Shown piece by piece: positions 8,909 through 17,296 of a stretch of DNA of 64,000 nucleotides (positions within the stretch are counted from its first letter, which is position 1; each line of letters begins with the position of its first letter). Where the stretch lies: assembly GCA_026394075.1 (NCBI GenBank), contig JAPKYX010000018.1, positions 1-64,000 of the forward strand. Direction: 5' to 3'. The notes under the pieces were generated by a model, which saw only the letters and a program-made list of their open reading frames with translations, made no database searches and was not told where the DNA came from. This DNA is from Acidobacteriota bacterium. GTDB lineage: Bacteria > Acidobacteriota > Terriglobia > Bryobacterales > Bryobacteraceae. The position numbers were made by a program, and so were the translations under genes.

Positions 8909-10780
8909 GTGCGCCAGAATGGAGGTATCCAGTCTGCGCATCCAGCATTGCTCGAGAAAGTCTCCCAGCTGCCCACGCAGCCGGGCGTGTACCTGTACAA
9001 GGACGGGGCGGGCGATGTCATCTATGTCGGCAAAGCGAAGAGCTTGCGCGCGCGGGTGCGCAGCTATTTCAACGACGACAAGCTGGGCGACACCAAGACC
9101 TCCACGCTGGTGGCCACCGCCCGGGACCTGGAGTACATCCTGGTCGACAACGAGAAGGAAGCGCTGGCGCTTGAAAACAACCTCATCAAGCAGCACAAGC
9201 CGCGCTTCAACATTCTGCTGCGCGACGACAAGACCTACCCCTACATCAAGCTGACGGCCGAGAAGTACCCGCGCGTCTACGTCACGCGGCGGCTGCGCAA
9301 AGACGGCGCGACGTACTTCGGCCCCTACTTCCCGGGCAACCTGGCGCACCGTCTGGTGCACTTCATCCACCGCCACTTCAAGGTGCCCTCCTGCAAAGTG
9401 GATTTCAGCCGGACCCACAAAAACCCCTGCCTCCAGTTCCACATCCACCGCTGCCTGGGGCCTTGCGTCGAAGGGCTGACGACGGATGCGATTTACGCGC
9501 AGCATGTTCGCGACGTGCGCCTGTTCCTGGAAGGGCGACACAAGGACCTGTCGCGTGAATTGCGGTGGCGCATGCAGGAGGCGTCCGAGGATCTGCGGTT
9601 TGAGGAAGCGGCCAACCTGCGCGACCTAGTCACCACCGTCGAGGAGATCGAAGAGAAGCAGAAGATGGCGGCGGCCGAAGGCGATGACACCGACATCCTG
9701 GCCTACTACGCCGAGCCGCCGCTGGGAGCCGTCAACCTGTTCCACCTCCGGCGCGGACGCATCGTCGATCGGCGCGAGTTCTTCTGGGAGGACCTGCCCA
9801 CCGAAGATGGCATCTTCTCGCCGGCGGAACTGTTCTCCTCGCTGCTGTTGCAGCTCTATCTCGACCAGAACTACGTGCCCGGCATCATCCACGTGCCTGT
9901 CGAGTTCGAGGATCGCGAAGTGATGGAAGAGCTGCTGTCAGAAAAGCGCGGCCGCAAGGTGGAGATCCACACGCCGCAGCGCGGCCCCAAGAAGCAGATG
10001 ATGGCGCTGGCCGAAACCAACGCCCAGCACAGCTTCGCGCAACGCTTCCGGGTGCTGAAGCCAAGCTCCAAGCAGATCTCGGAGGCGATGGCCGATGCGC
10101 TGAACCTGGCCGATCCGCCCAAGCGCATCGAGTGCTTCGACATCTCCCACATCCAAGGCACCGACAAAGTGGCCAGCATGGTGGTGTGGGAGGACGGCAA
10201 GATGAACAAATCCGCCTACCGGAAGTTCATCATCAAGACGGTGGAGGGCAACAACGACTTTGCCTCCATGCACGAAGTGGTCACGCGCCGCTACTCGCGC
10301 CTGAAAGAAGAAGGCCTCCCCTTCCCGGGCTTGGTGCTGATCGACGGCGGCCTGGGTCAGCTGCACGCGGCGGCCGATGCTCTCGAAGCGATTGGTGTGA
10401 TCAACCAGCCGCTAGCCTCGATCGCCAAGCGCGAAGAGATCATCTACGTGCTGGGGCAGGAAGACGAACCGGTGATGCTGGACCGCTTTTCGCCCGTGCT
10501 GCACCTGGTACAAATGGTCCGCGACGAAGCCCACCGCTTCGCCGTCACCTTCCACCGCAGCCGCCGCAACACCTCACGCATGACCTCCGAGCTAGCCGAG
10601 ATCCCGGGCGTGGGCCCGAAGACCATCCAGAAGTTACTTTCCGAGTTCGGCTCACTAGAACGCGTGCGGCAAGCGGATGAAGGTGCTCTGGTGAAGGTGC
10701 TGGGGGCAGTCGCGGCGCGGAAGGTCCGGCAGGCGCTGGGGACGCCGGGCGTCGAAGGGGACCGGTCGACGGAAAGCTAG
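8909..10780 (+). CDS. uvrC: Excinuclease ABC subunit C
   Basis: Dual-incision endonuclease of nucleotide excision repair, about 623 residues. The GIY-YIG nuclease (3' incision) lies around 20-100 (PGVYLYKDGAGDVIYVGKAKSLRARV). A UVR motif that binds UvrB lies around 210-245 (FEEAANLRDLV). The RNase H-like 5' nuclease contains CFDISHIQG and LVLIDGGLGQL. Tandem helix-hairpin-helix motifs end the protein (ELAEIPGVGPKTIQKLL). The start is uncertain: GTG 8909 has CGGAGG immediately before it with too little spacing, and TTG 8948 lies nearer the conserved region but 22 bases after a GGAGG. It is divergent from tRNA-Arg. No other uvr genes are in the window. Confidence 0.96.
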   Translation: MRQNGGIQSAHPALLEKVSQLPTQPGVYLYKDGAGDVIYVGKAKSLRARVRSYFNDDKLGDTKTSTLVATARDLEYILVDNEKEALALENNLIKQHKPRFNILLRDDKTYPYIKLTAEKYPRVYVTRRLRKDGATYFGPYFPGNLAHRLVHFIHRHFKVPSCKVDFSRTHKNPCLQFHIHRCLGPCVEGLTTDAIYAQHVRDVRLFLEGRHKDLSRELRWRMQEASEDLRFEEAANLRDLVTTVEEIEEKQKMAAAEGDDTDILAYYAEPPLGAVNLFHLRRGRIVDRREFFWEDLPTEDGIFSPAELFSSLLLQLYLDQNYVPGIIHVPVEFEDREVMEELLSEKRGRKVEIHTPQRGPKKQMMALAETNAQHSFAQRFRVLKPSSKQISEAMADALNLADPPKRIECFDISHIQGTDKVASMVVWEDGKMNKSAYRKFIIKTVEGNNDFASMHEVVTRRYSRLKEEGLPFPGLVLIDGGLGQLHAAADALEAIGVINQPLASIAKREEIIYVLGQEDEPVMLDRFSPVLHLVQMVRDEAHRFAVTFHRSRRNTSRMTSELAEIPGVGPKTIQKLLSEFGSLERVRQADEGALVKVLGAVAARKVRQALGTPGVEGDRSTES

Positions 10781-10790
10781 CGGCGGCAGC

Positions 10791-11180
10791 TCACCCCTTG
10801 AACCGCTCGTCAATCTCCACCTGATAGCCCGTAACCAGTTTGTTGGTCTCATTGGCCATGCCGACCACCGCCATCAGTTCGCCGAACATTTCGGGCGTCA
10901 TCCCGGCTTTGCGGGCGGCGGCGGAGTGGGAGGCGATGCAGTAGTTGCACTGGTTGGTGGTGGAGACGGCGACGTAGATCAGCTCCTTGGTCAGCGGGTC
11001 CAGCGCGCCGGGGGCCATGATCTGCTTGATCGATTCCCAGGTGCGTTTGAGCGTCGCCGGGTCATTGGCGAGGGCCTTCCAAAAATTGTTGAGGTAGTCG
11101 GTTTGGCGGGTCTGCATGATGTCGTCAAACACTGCCTTCACGGCGGGTGAGGCGTCGGCGTAGTCGATCAGTTGGGGCAT
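10791..11180 (-). CDS. Carboxymuconolactone decarboxylase family protein (AhpD-like)
   Basis: A 129-residue all-alpha protein. NQCNYCIASHSAAARKAG contains the CxxC-x3-H redox motif of AhpD-like alkylhydroperoxidases within the CMD domain (about 25-115). The intact Cys pair favours a peroxidase or thiol-redox role over decarboxylase chemistry. It is convergent with uvrC (10 bases between ends) and divergent from the mutase gene, with 37 bases between starts, so the two promoters must be compressed or overlapping. The substrate is unknown. Confidence 0.85.
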   Translation of the reverse strand: MPQLIDYADASPAVKAVFDDIMQTRQTDYLNNFWKALANDPATLKRTWESIKQIMAPGALDPLTKELIYVAVSTTNQCNYCIASHSAAARKAGMTPEMFGELMAVVGMANETNKLVTGYQVEIDERFKG

Positions 11181-11217
11181 CTCCTCACATTACACTCCAG
11201 ACGTTACACTCAAGAGC

Positions 11218-12798
11218 GTGAGCAAGCTGGCCGCAGCCCGCACCTACGAAACACTCTCCGGCATTCCTGTCGAGGCGGCGTACGCGGATCACCTGCAGAC
11301 AACGGGCGCCCCGGGGCAGTTCCCCTACACGCGTGGCATCCACGAAACCATGTACCGCGGCCGCTTGTGGACCATGCGGCAGTTCTCCGGGTTTGCGACG
11401 CCGGAGGAGACCAATGCGCGCTATCGGTACCTGCTGAGCCAGGGGCAGACTGGGCTTTCGGTGGCTTTTGATTTGCCGACGCTGATGGGTCTCGATAGCG
11501 ATCATCCGCACTCGTTGGGCGAGGTGGGCAAGTGTGGCGTGGCGGTGTCGTCGCTCGAAGACATGGAGACGCTGTTCGCCGGCATTCCGCTGGCTGAGGT
11601 CTCGGTTTCGATGACGATCAACTCCCCGGCGCCGGTGATCTGGGCCATGTATGCGGTGGCGGCGGAGCGGCAAGGGGCGGACGTCGCGGCGCTCTCCGGG
11701 ACACTGCAGAACGACATCCTGAAGGAGTACATCGCCCAGAAGGAGTACATCTATCCGCCCGCGCCTTCGCTGCGGTTGGCGGTGGATGTCATCGAGTACA
11801 CGGCGCGCCATGCGCCGCGCTACAACCCGGTCTCGATCTCGGGCTATCACATCCGCGAAGCGGGCTCGAATGCCGTGCAGGAGCTGGCGTTCACGCTGCG
11901 GGATGGCATTGAGTATGTCGAGCAGATGCTGAAGCGCGCCGTGCCCGTAGACAGCTTTGCTCCACGGCTGAGCTTCTTTTGGAACGCGCACAACGACTTT
12001 TTTGAAGAGATCGCCAAGTTCCGCGCCGCCCGGCGCCTGTGGGCGCACATCATGCGGGATCGCTTTGGGGCTCGCGATGAGCGTAGCTGCAAGCTCCGCT
12101 GCCACGCGCAGACGGCGGGTTGTACGCTCACGTGGCAGCAGCCGGAGAACAACCTGGTCCGCACGGCGGTGCAGGCGATGGCGGCGGTGATCGGCGGTAC
12201 GCAGTCGCTGCACACGAACTCGCTGGATGAAGCCTACGCCTTGCCCAGCGAGCAAGCGGCGACGCTGGCGCTACGCACGCAGCAGGTGATCGCCCACGAA
12301 TCCGGCATCACCGAATATCCTGACCCGTTTGGCGGCAGCCACTTTGTCGAGCAACTCACCGACGAGATCGAGCGGCGCGCCCAGGTCTACATCGCCAAGA
12401 TCGATGAACTGGGCGGCATGCTGCCCGCGATCGAGCTGGGCTACCCGCAAGCCGAAATCGCCCAGGCCAGCTACGACTATCAGCGGCTGATTGAATCAAA
12501 GCGCCTGCTGATCGCCGGCGTGAATGCCTTCACAGTCGAGAATGAGCATCCGCCGGAGTTGCTCCAAATCAGCGGCGAGGCGACCGAGCGCCAGTGCACG
12601 AAGCTGGCCAGTCTGCGGCAGCGGCGTGACAGCGCGGCGGTGGAGCGCACGCTCGAACGATTGCGAGAAGCTTGCCGGGGCACGGAGAACACGATGCCAC
12701 ACATTCTGGCCGCCGTCCGCGCCTACGCCACGACCGGCGAGATCTGCGCTGCCATCGGCGATGTATTCGGCGGCTGGACCGAGACGAGCGTCCTGTAA
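11218..12798 (+). CDS. B12-dependent acyl-CoA mutase large subunit, isobutyryl-CoA-mutase-like
   Basis: A 526-residue TIM-barrel subunit of the methylmalonyl-CoA mutase superfamily (TMYRGRLWTMRQFSGF, GLSVAFDLPTLMGLDSD, QNDILKEY, SISGYHIREAG, HTNSLDEA). It lacks the C-terminal B12-binding domain, so it needs a separate small subunit, not present here. Automated naming would be methylmalonyl-CoA mutase. However, the substrate-contacting Tyr89 and Arg207 of Propionibacterium MCM are replaced by Phe56 and Gln174, 118 residues apart in both. Phe and Gln are the residues of isobutyryl-CoA mutase (IcmA), which interconverts isobutyryl- and n-butyryl-CoA. 2-Hydroxyisobutyryl-CoA mutase has Ile/Gln. 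I infer an ICM-like role. The start is GTG 11218. Confidence 0.88.
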   Translation: MSKLAAARTYETLSGIPVEAAYADHLQTTGAPGQFPYTRGIHETMYRGRLWTMRQFSGFATPEETNARYRYLLSQGQTGLSVAFDLPTLMGLDSDHPHSLGEVGKCGVAVSSLEDMETLFAGIPLAEVSVSMTINSPAPVIWAMYAVAAERQGADVAALSGTLQNDILKEYIAQKEYIYPPAPSLRLAVDVIEYTARHAPRYNPVSISGYHIREAGSNAVQELAFTLRDGIEYVEQMLKRAVPVDSFAPRLSFFWNAHNDFFEEIAKFRAARRLWAHIMRDRFGARDERSCKLRCHAQTAGCTLTWQQPENNLVRTAVQAMAAVIGGTQSLHTNSLDEAYALPSEQAATLALRTQQVIAHESGITEYPDPFGGSHFVEQLTDEIERRAQVYIAKIDELGGMLPAIELGYPQAEIAQASYDYQRLIESKRLLIAGVNAFTVENEHPPELLQISGEATERQCTKLASLRQRRDSAAVERTLERLREACRGTENTMPHILAAVRAYATTGEICAAIGDVFGGWTETSVL

Positions 12799-12805
12799 AG
12801 GCCGC

Positions 12806-13824
12806 TTAGCGGACCTGCACCAGCTCCTCAGATGTCATCCGCTTCAACTGCCCACAGGCGGCATAGATGTCCAGCCCCCGAGGCTTGCGCAGGAAGCACG
12901 GCATGGCTTGCCGCACGATCTCCTGGAAGCTGGCGACGCGTTCCGGCGCGGGGGTCATGAAGGGGATGCCGGGGCCGGGGTTGAGGGCGATCAGGTTCAC
13001 CTTGGCGTTCAAGTTTGCCAGCAACTTCACGACGCGCCGGGCGTCGGCATCGGTATCGTTGACGCCGTTGAGCAGCACGTACTCGAAGGTCAGCTTCTCC
13101 CAAGCCCGCAGTGGATAATCGCGGCAGGTGGCGATCAGGTCTTTCAAGTGCCACTTGCGTGTGATCGGCATTAGCTGTTGCCGCTGCTCTTCGTTTGAGG
13201 CATTTAACGAGATGGCCAGCTTAGGCCGGATCTCGGCTGCGCCCAGTTCTTCAATGCGCGGGATGATGCCGGACGTTGAGACCGTGATGCGCCGCTCCGA
13301 CATGCCGATGCCCGCGGGGTCGACCAGCAACCGCGTAGCCTTCAGGACGTTCGCGAGATTCAGCAGCGGCTCGCCTTGCCCCATCATGACGACATTCAAG
13401 ACCCGGTCCCGAGGGTCGAGGCCATGCGCGGCAGCGACGTGGAGCACTTGCCCCACAATCTCACCCGCCGTCAGGTTGCGTTCCAGGCCCATCAGCGCTG
13501 TGAGGCAGAATTTGCAATCCACCGGGCAGCCCACCTGACGGTTTCCACCGTCTTGCTGTCGCTCAACTTCAGCAGGTAGCGGACGGTGCCGTCGGTGGAT
13601 TGATACTGATGGTCGACCGATGGCAGGCCGAGCTCAAGCGATTCGCGGAGCTGCTTGGGCAGCGTCGTGATCCGCTTGACATCCACTTCATGCTGGCGAT
13701 AGACGGCATCGTAAATCTGGCGCGCGCGGAAAGCGGGCACACCGAGGGCTGTGGCGATTTCGGGGGCGTCGAGACCGAGAAGACTCTGCAAACTTCTATT
13801 GTCGCAAGTCCGCAATCTCTTCAA
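12806..13824 (-). pseudogene. rlmN: 23S rRNA (adenine-C2)-methyltransferase RlmN, disrupted by an internal deletion/frameshift
   Basis: Two minus-strand pieces together make a radical-SAM RlmN. Codons from 13824 give the N-terminal part up to DSKTVETV. In another frame, from about 13537, [17 protein letters not shown] onward gives the CxxxCxxC cluster, the radical-SAM barrel ([13 protein letters not shown]) and the C-terminal catalytic Cys (DIYAACGQL). In intact RlmN the two are joined by about 14 residues ending in TLCVSS-Q. Here ACC-GT is fused directly to CAG-GTG-GGC-TGC near 13538-13540, so roughly 43 bases (3n+1) are missing and the frame is lost. The first piece reads on to a stop at 13492. 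The start is uncertain: TTG 13824 overlaps the upstream gene by 29 bases, while TTG 13791 would not overlap. Confidence 0.85.
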
Positions 13825-14602
13825 TCACGCTCTGCCCGCGGGAGCGGTCGCCGTTGGTCCACTGCCAGTATTCGTGCAGGCGCACGCGGCCATCGGGCAG
13901 CAGTTCCGGAGCGGACCAGCATTCTCCGGTGCGGAACTCGCCCGCTTCATTCAAGTGCTGGTAGCGCATGTCGATCGAACTGGTCGGATCTACCTTGGCC
14001 AGCAGTGTGCCGAAGCGCACGCTACCGCCGGAATAGGTGGCCCACACGGTGTCGCCCTCGTGGCGATAGTCGAACGTGGTGGCTCCGGTGACGTCGCCGT
14101 TGGCGGTGTTGGCGGCACTCGTAAAGCGGCGGCCGCCGTATTGAACGGGCGTAGCGGGTGGCGGCGGAAAGCGCTTCTTGAAGGTGAAGGCCAGCGGGGA
14201 CTCGCCCCAGCCGTCCAGAAGATCCAGCCGCCGGCGCGCGTCGGCGGGGGTCGGCTGCGTCCCCGCAGGCACCCACCATAGCGCGACCGCCCGGCTCTCC
14301 ATGGTGTCGAACCATTCCTTGCGCTGGCGGAGCACCTCCGTGTGCGCACTACGGTAGGCGAACGCTTCCAGCGCCTCCACTGACTCCCAGACCGACATGT
14401 TCACCAGCACGTCGTCGCCAAAGGGCCGCATCGACGTCGCGTCGCCTTCTGCGGATTGGAGCCGCCAGACAAAACCGGGGCTCGATTCGGCCAGCGCGTT
14501 GACGGGGTCCAGTTGATCGACAAAGCTCTGCATGCGCGGGTCGTCGAGCGGATAACGCATGCGCGCGATGTTGATCTGGGCTAGATGGAAGGTGCGGGGC
14601 AT
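13796..14602 (-). CDS. DUF3291 protein fused to an 'N-acetylglutamate synthase-like' beta domain
   Basis: A 268-residue two-domain protein. The N-terminal half (FHLAQINIARMRYPLDDPRM, PGFVWRLQ, FGDDVLVNMSVWES) is DUF3291, a dimeric alpha-beta-barrel relative of antibiotic-biosynthesis monooxygenases. The C-terminal 110 residues (YGGRRFTSAANTANGDV, VWATYSGGSVRFGTLLAKV, RVRLHEYWQW) match small stand-alone proteins often labelled n-acetylglutamate synthase, a name I regard as unreliable. The start is ATG 14602, because AAGGAG lies 7 bases before it. Twenty more upstream codons are open but lack such a signal. It is followed by the damaged rlmN. The function is unknown. Confidence 0.8.
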   Translation of the reverse strand: MPRTFHLAQINIARMRYPLDDPRMQSFVDQLDPVNALAESSPGFVWRLQSAEGDATSMRPFGDDVLVNMSVWESVEALEAFAYRSAHTEVLRQRKEWFDTMESRAVALWWVPAGTQPTPADARRRLDLLDGWGESPLAFTFKKRFPPPPATPVQYGGRRFTSAANTANGDVTGATTFDYRHEGDTVWATYSGGSVRFGTLLAKVDPTSSIDMRYQHLNEAGEFRTGECWSAPELLPDGRVRLHEYWQWTNGDRSRGQSVIEEIADLRQ

Positions 14603-14613
14603 GCAAACACTCC

Positions 14614-15111
14614 TTAGTGGCACCCGAGACAAGTGAATTTGCGCCCGTGGCAAACCTGGCATTCCTGCTTTTCAAGCTTGAGCTTCGCCAAGCCCGCCGA
14701 ATGCTTGTCGAGAAAGTCCGGCGTGTGATGCACGGGCTTCAGCGCGCTGGCCGGTTGCGTGTGGCAGAAGCTGCAGGAGAACGGCGCGTCGATCTTGGAA
14801 TGGCAGACCAGGCAATCGCCCATCAGCGGCAAACCCGCGCGGCGCTGGTCCTCTTTCATGCCCGTATGGCAGGCCTCGCACTGGCTGCCCGGCAGGTGGC
14901 CTTCCGGCCGCAGGTGGGTGCCGCGTTCACGGGCCAACTTCAGGATCGGGCCCAGATCTCCCAGCTTCAAATGCGTCGAGTGATTGAACTTGGCGGTGAT
15001 CTTCGCCGCCGTCGCCTTCGCGGGGGAGGCGGGAGGCGCAGCGGCGGGCTGCGCGAACAAGGCCGCGCAACCCAGCACCAGCAAAACTAACCCTTGTAAG
15101 AGATGCGCCAC
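14614..15111 (-). CDS. Periplasmic multihaem cytochrome c (five CxxCH)
   Basis: A 165-residue exported protein. A signal peptide covers about the first 21 residues (up to LFAQPA), followed by an Ala/Pro linker and five CxxCH haem-attachment motifs: CEACH, CLVCH, CSFCH, CQVCH and the C-terminal CLGCH. Extra His residues (FNHSTHLKL, KPVHHTP, DKHSAG) could be distal ligands, as in class III / cytochrome c7-like proteins. GTG 15111 overlaps the end of the upstream dehydrogenase-like gene by 25 bases, so the two are translationally coupled and probably work together. The inferred role is periplasmic electron transfer, possibly accepting electrons from that neighbour. Confidence 0.85.
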   Translation of the reverse strand: MAHLLQGLVLLVLGCAALFAQPAAAPPASPAKATAAKITAKFNHSTHLKLGDLGPILKLARERGTHLRPEGHLPGSQCEACHTGMKEDQRRAGLPLMGDCLVCHSKIDAPFSCSFCHTQPASALKPVHHTPDFLDKHSAGLAKLKLEKQECQVCHGRKFTCLGCH

Positions 15112-16268
15112 ACCTTGTTCCCACCATCGTCAGAGATCAGCAAGGAGCCATCGGCCAGCTGGTGCACCGCCACCGGGCGGCCCCATACCTCGCGCTTGTC
15201 GGGTGCCAGCATCCAGCCCGACAGAAATTCACGCTGCGGGCCAGCGATTTTGCCGTTCTTCATGGGCACAAAGGCCACCGAGTAGCCAATGCGCTGGGAG
15301 CGGTTCCAGCTGCCGTGCAGGGCCAGGAACGCGCCGCCCTGATACTCGACCGGGAATGATTTGCCAGTGTAGATGGTCCAGTCGATGACGGCGACGTGCG
15401 CGCCCAGCACATGGTCCGGCACGATCGTCTTCTTGACGAGCTCCGGCTGTTCGCCCTTGCGGCGCGGGTCTTCATTGGGGCCGATGTAGCTGAACGGCCA
15501 GCCGTAGAAGCCGCCTTTCTTGATCGACGTAAAGTAGTCCGGCACCAGGTCATCGCCTAGGCCATCACGTTCCTGGATCGCCGCCCACAGTTCGCCAGTG
15601 GCGGGGTGGAAGTGGATCGACGTGGGGTTGCGCGTGCCCGCAGCAAAGATCTCGACACCCGTTCCGTCGGCATTCATCACCATGATGGCCGCGCGTTCCT
15701 TCGGCTCCCCAGCATCGACATTGGACCGCGAGCCGATGCCCAGGTAGAGCTTGTCGCCCTTGGGATCAAAGGCGATGGTGCGCGTCCAGTGGCCGGCGCC
15801 GAAGTCCTTCATCGAATAGATTTCCTGGCCGGGCCCGGCGGTGAGGGTCTTTGAATCGTAGGGGTAACGCTTCAGCGAGGTTGTCTCGGCGACGTAGAGC
15901 ATGCCTTTTTGAATGGCCAAGCCGAAGGGCCGGTCCAGATTGCCGAGCAGCTTCTTCTTCGTCTTGTCCTTGTTGATGATGTAGACGCTGCCGTTGTTGG
16001 TGGAGTCGCTGATCAGCAATTCCCCGGAAGGGCCGGTCATCATGTAGCGTGGACGCTCAAAGCCGGTGGCGAACTCCTCAATCTGGAACCCCTTGGGCAG
16101 CGCCAACTGCGCCCCATTCGGCCGGTCCACCACCTGGGGCCGGTTGTTGGCCGAGGGCGTTTGGAAGGGAGCCGGAAGCTTTGGCGGATTGGTGGAAGCA
16201 ACTTGCAGGGCCAGTAATCCGCCAGCAAAGGCGAATACGGCCATCGCGGCGATGGTGGGGGTGCGCAT
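15087..16268 (-). CDS. Sorbosone dehydrogenase-like six-bladed beta-propeller protein (possible PQQ enzyme)
   Basis: A 393-residue exported protein with a signal peptide (about 1-22) and a propeller of the soluble glucose/sorbosone dehydrogenase type: FATGFERPRYMMTGPSGELL, FGLAIQKGMLYVAET, WTRTIAFDPKGDKLYLGIGS, GTRNPTSIHFHPATGELW, GGFYGWPFSYIG, FLALHGSWNRSQRIGY, WGRPVAVHQLADGSLLISDD. The GSxS and G(T)RNP segments are hallmarks of the family, whose characterised members oxidise sugars with PQQ. PQQ binding is not proven by sequence. It overlaps and precedes a pentahaem cytochrome, a plausible electron acceptor. It is divergent from the RsbQ-like gene across a 221-base gap. Confidence 0.85.
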   Translation of the reverse strand: MRTPTIAAMAVFAFAGGLLALQVASTNPPKLPAPFQTPSANNRPQVVDRPNGAQLALPKGFQIEEFATGFERPRYMMTGPSGELLISDSTNNGSVYIINKDKTKKKLLGNLDRPFGLAIQKGMLYVAETTSLKRYPYDSKTLTAGPGQEIYSMKDFGAGHWTRTIAFDPKGDKLYLGIGSRSNVDAGEPKERAAIMVMNADGTGVEIFAAGTRNPTSIHFHPATGELWAAIQERDGLGDDLVPDYFTSIKKGGFYGWPFSYIGPNEDPRRKGEQPELVKKTIVPDHVLGAHVAVIDWTIYTGKSFPVEYQGGAFLALHGSWNRSQRIGYSVAFVPMKNGKIAGPQREFLSGWMLAPDKREVWGRPVAVHQLADGSLLISDDGGNKVWRISYKG

Positions 16269-16489
16269 AAGGGATTGTTACTAGTCTAGCGAGCGCCGGG
16301 CGGCGTTTGGACCCCGGAGTATGCACCCCCGCGAGCGGCCAACTGACCATCCGCCTGGCCGACACCGAAACGTTTTGTATATTTTGCTCTTCACGCACGT
16401 CTACCCTAAAGGAAGATCGCCGCCGATATGCCCTCCAGGTAGTCTGTGTGGCGAGCGCGCAGCCTCTGCCGATAAGGAGTTTCACACGC

Positions 16490-17296
16490 ATGTTGGCTGC
16501 CCAAAGAAACAACGTGACCCTGAGCGGCCAGGGCCGGACAACGATCATCTTTGCCCATGGCTATGGTTGCGACCAACACATGTGGCGGCTAGTGGCCCCG
16601 GCCTTCGAAGAACAGTTCCGGGTGTTGTTGTTTGACTACACCGGTTGCGGCCGGTCCGACCTTTCTCAATACGACCCTGTCCGCTATGGGGCACTCGAAG
16701 GCTATGCCCAGGATGTATTGGACATCGCGGCCGAACTGGACCTCCGTCAGGCCGTTTTCGTCGGACACTCCGTCAGTGCGATCATCGGCATTTTGGCGGC
16801 CAACCGCCAGCCGGAACGGTTTGGGCATCTCATCTTGATCGGACCGTCGCCCTGCTATCTCAATGATGACGCTTATCACGGCGGGTTCACGCGGCTGCAG
16901 TTGGAGGATCTGCTGGATGTGCTGGACAGCAATCACTTGGGCTGGTCCGGGAGCATGGCGCCGGTGATTATGGGCAATCCGGACCGGCCTGAATTGAGCG
17001 AAGAACTGGCCGCAAGTTTCTGCCGGATGCGGCCCGATATCGCCAGCCGTTTTGCCCGCGTCACGTTTCTCTCCGACTGCCGGGATGAGCTCCCCCGGGT
17101 GGCCTTGCCGACCTTGATTCTTCAGTGCTCTCAGGATGCGATCGCCTCCGAAGTGGTGGGAAGATATGTTCATCGCATGATCCCAGGCAGCCAGATGGTG
17201 CAGTTGGCGGCGACAGGACACTGCCCAAACTTGAGTGCGCCGGAAGAGACGATAGTGGCCATTCAGCGTTACCTGGAAACCCATGTCACCACTTGA
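16490..17296 (+). CDS. RsbQ-like alpha/beta hydrolase (KAI2/D14-related sensor hydrolase)
   Basis: A 268-residue alpha/beta hydrolase closely resembling Bacillus RsbQ and the plant receptors KAI2/D14: IIFAHGYGCDQHMWRLVAP, VLLFDYTGCGRSDLSQYD, nucleophile elbow GHSVSAIIG (Ser), Asp in QCSQDAIAS, His in ATGHCPNLSAP. RsbQ partners a PAS-domain phosphatase (RsbP) and is thought to supply it with a small hydrophobic ligand. Here the next gene overlaps by 14 bases and encodes a PAS histidine kinase, so an analogous sensor pair is likely. ATG 16490 is preceded by AAGGAG at about 10 bases. Earlier codons in the frame have no homology. Confidence 0.88.
   Translation: MLAAQRNNVTLSGQGRTTIIFAHGYGCDQHMWRLVAPAFEEQFRVLLFDYTGCGRSDLSQYDPVRYGALEGYAQDVLDIAAELDLRQAVFVGHSVSAIIGILAANRQPERFGHLILIGPSPCYLNDDAYHGGFTRLQLEDLLDVLDSNHLGWSGSMAPVIMGNPDRPELSEELAASFCRMRPDIASRFARVTFLSDCRDELPRVALPTLILQCSQDAIASEVVGRYVHRMIPGSQMVQLAATGHCPNLSAPEETIVAIQRYLETHVTT

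Noticed and set aside
11185-12255. 356-codon minus-strand frame opposite the mutase
   Set aside because: Arg/His-rich antisense translation; the opposite strand encodes a clear B12-dependent mutase.
12524-13174. 216-codon plus-strand frame crossing the mutase end and the rlmN fragment
   Set aside because: Out of frame with the mutase and antisense to rlmN; no domain.
13492-13824. Treating the 110-codon N-terminal RlmN fragment as a separate small gene
   Set aside because: Its sequence is the exact N-terminal part of RlmN and its last 15 codons are frameshifted RlmN sequence.
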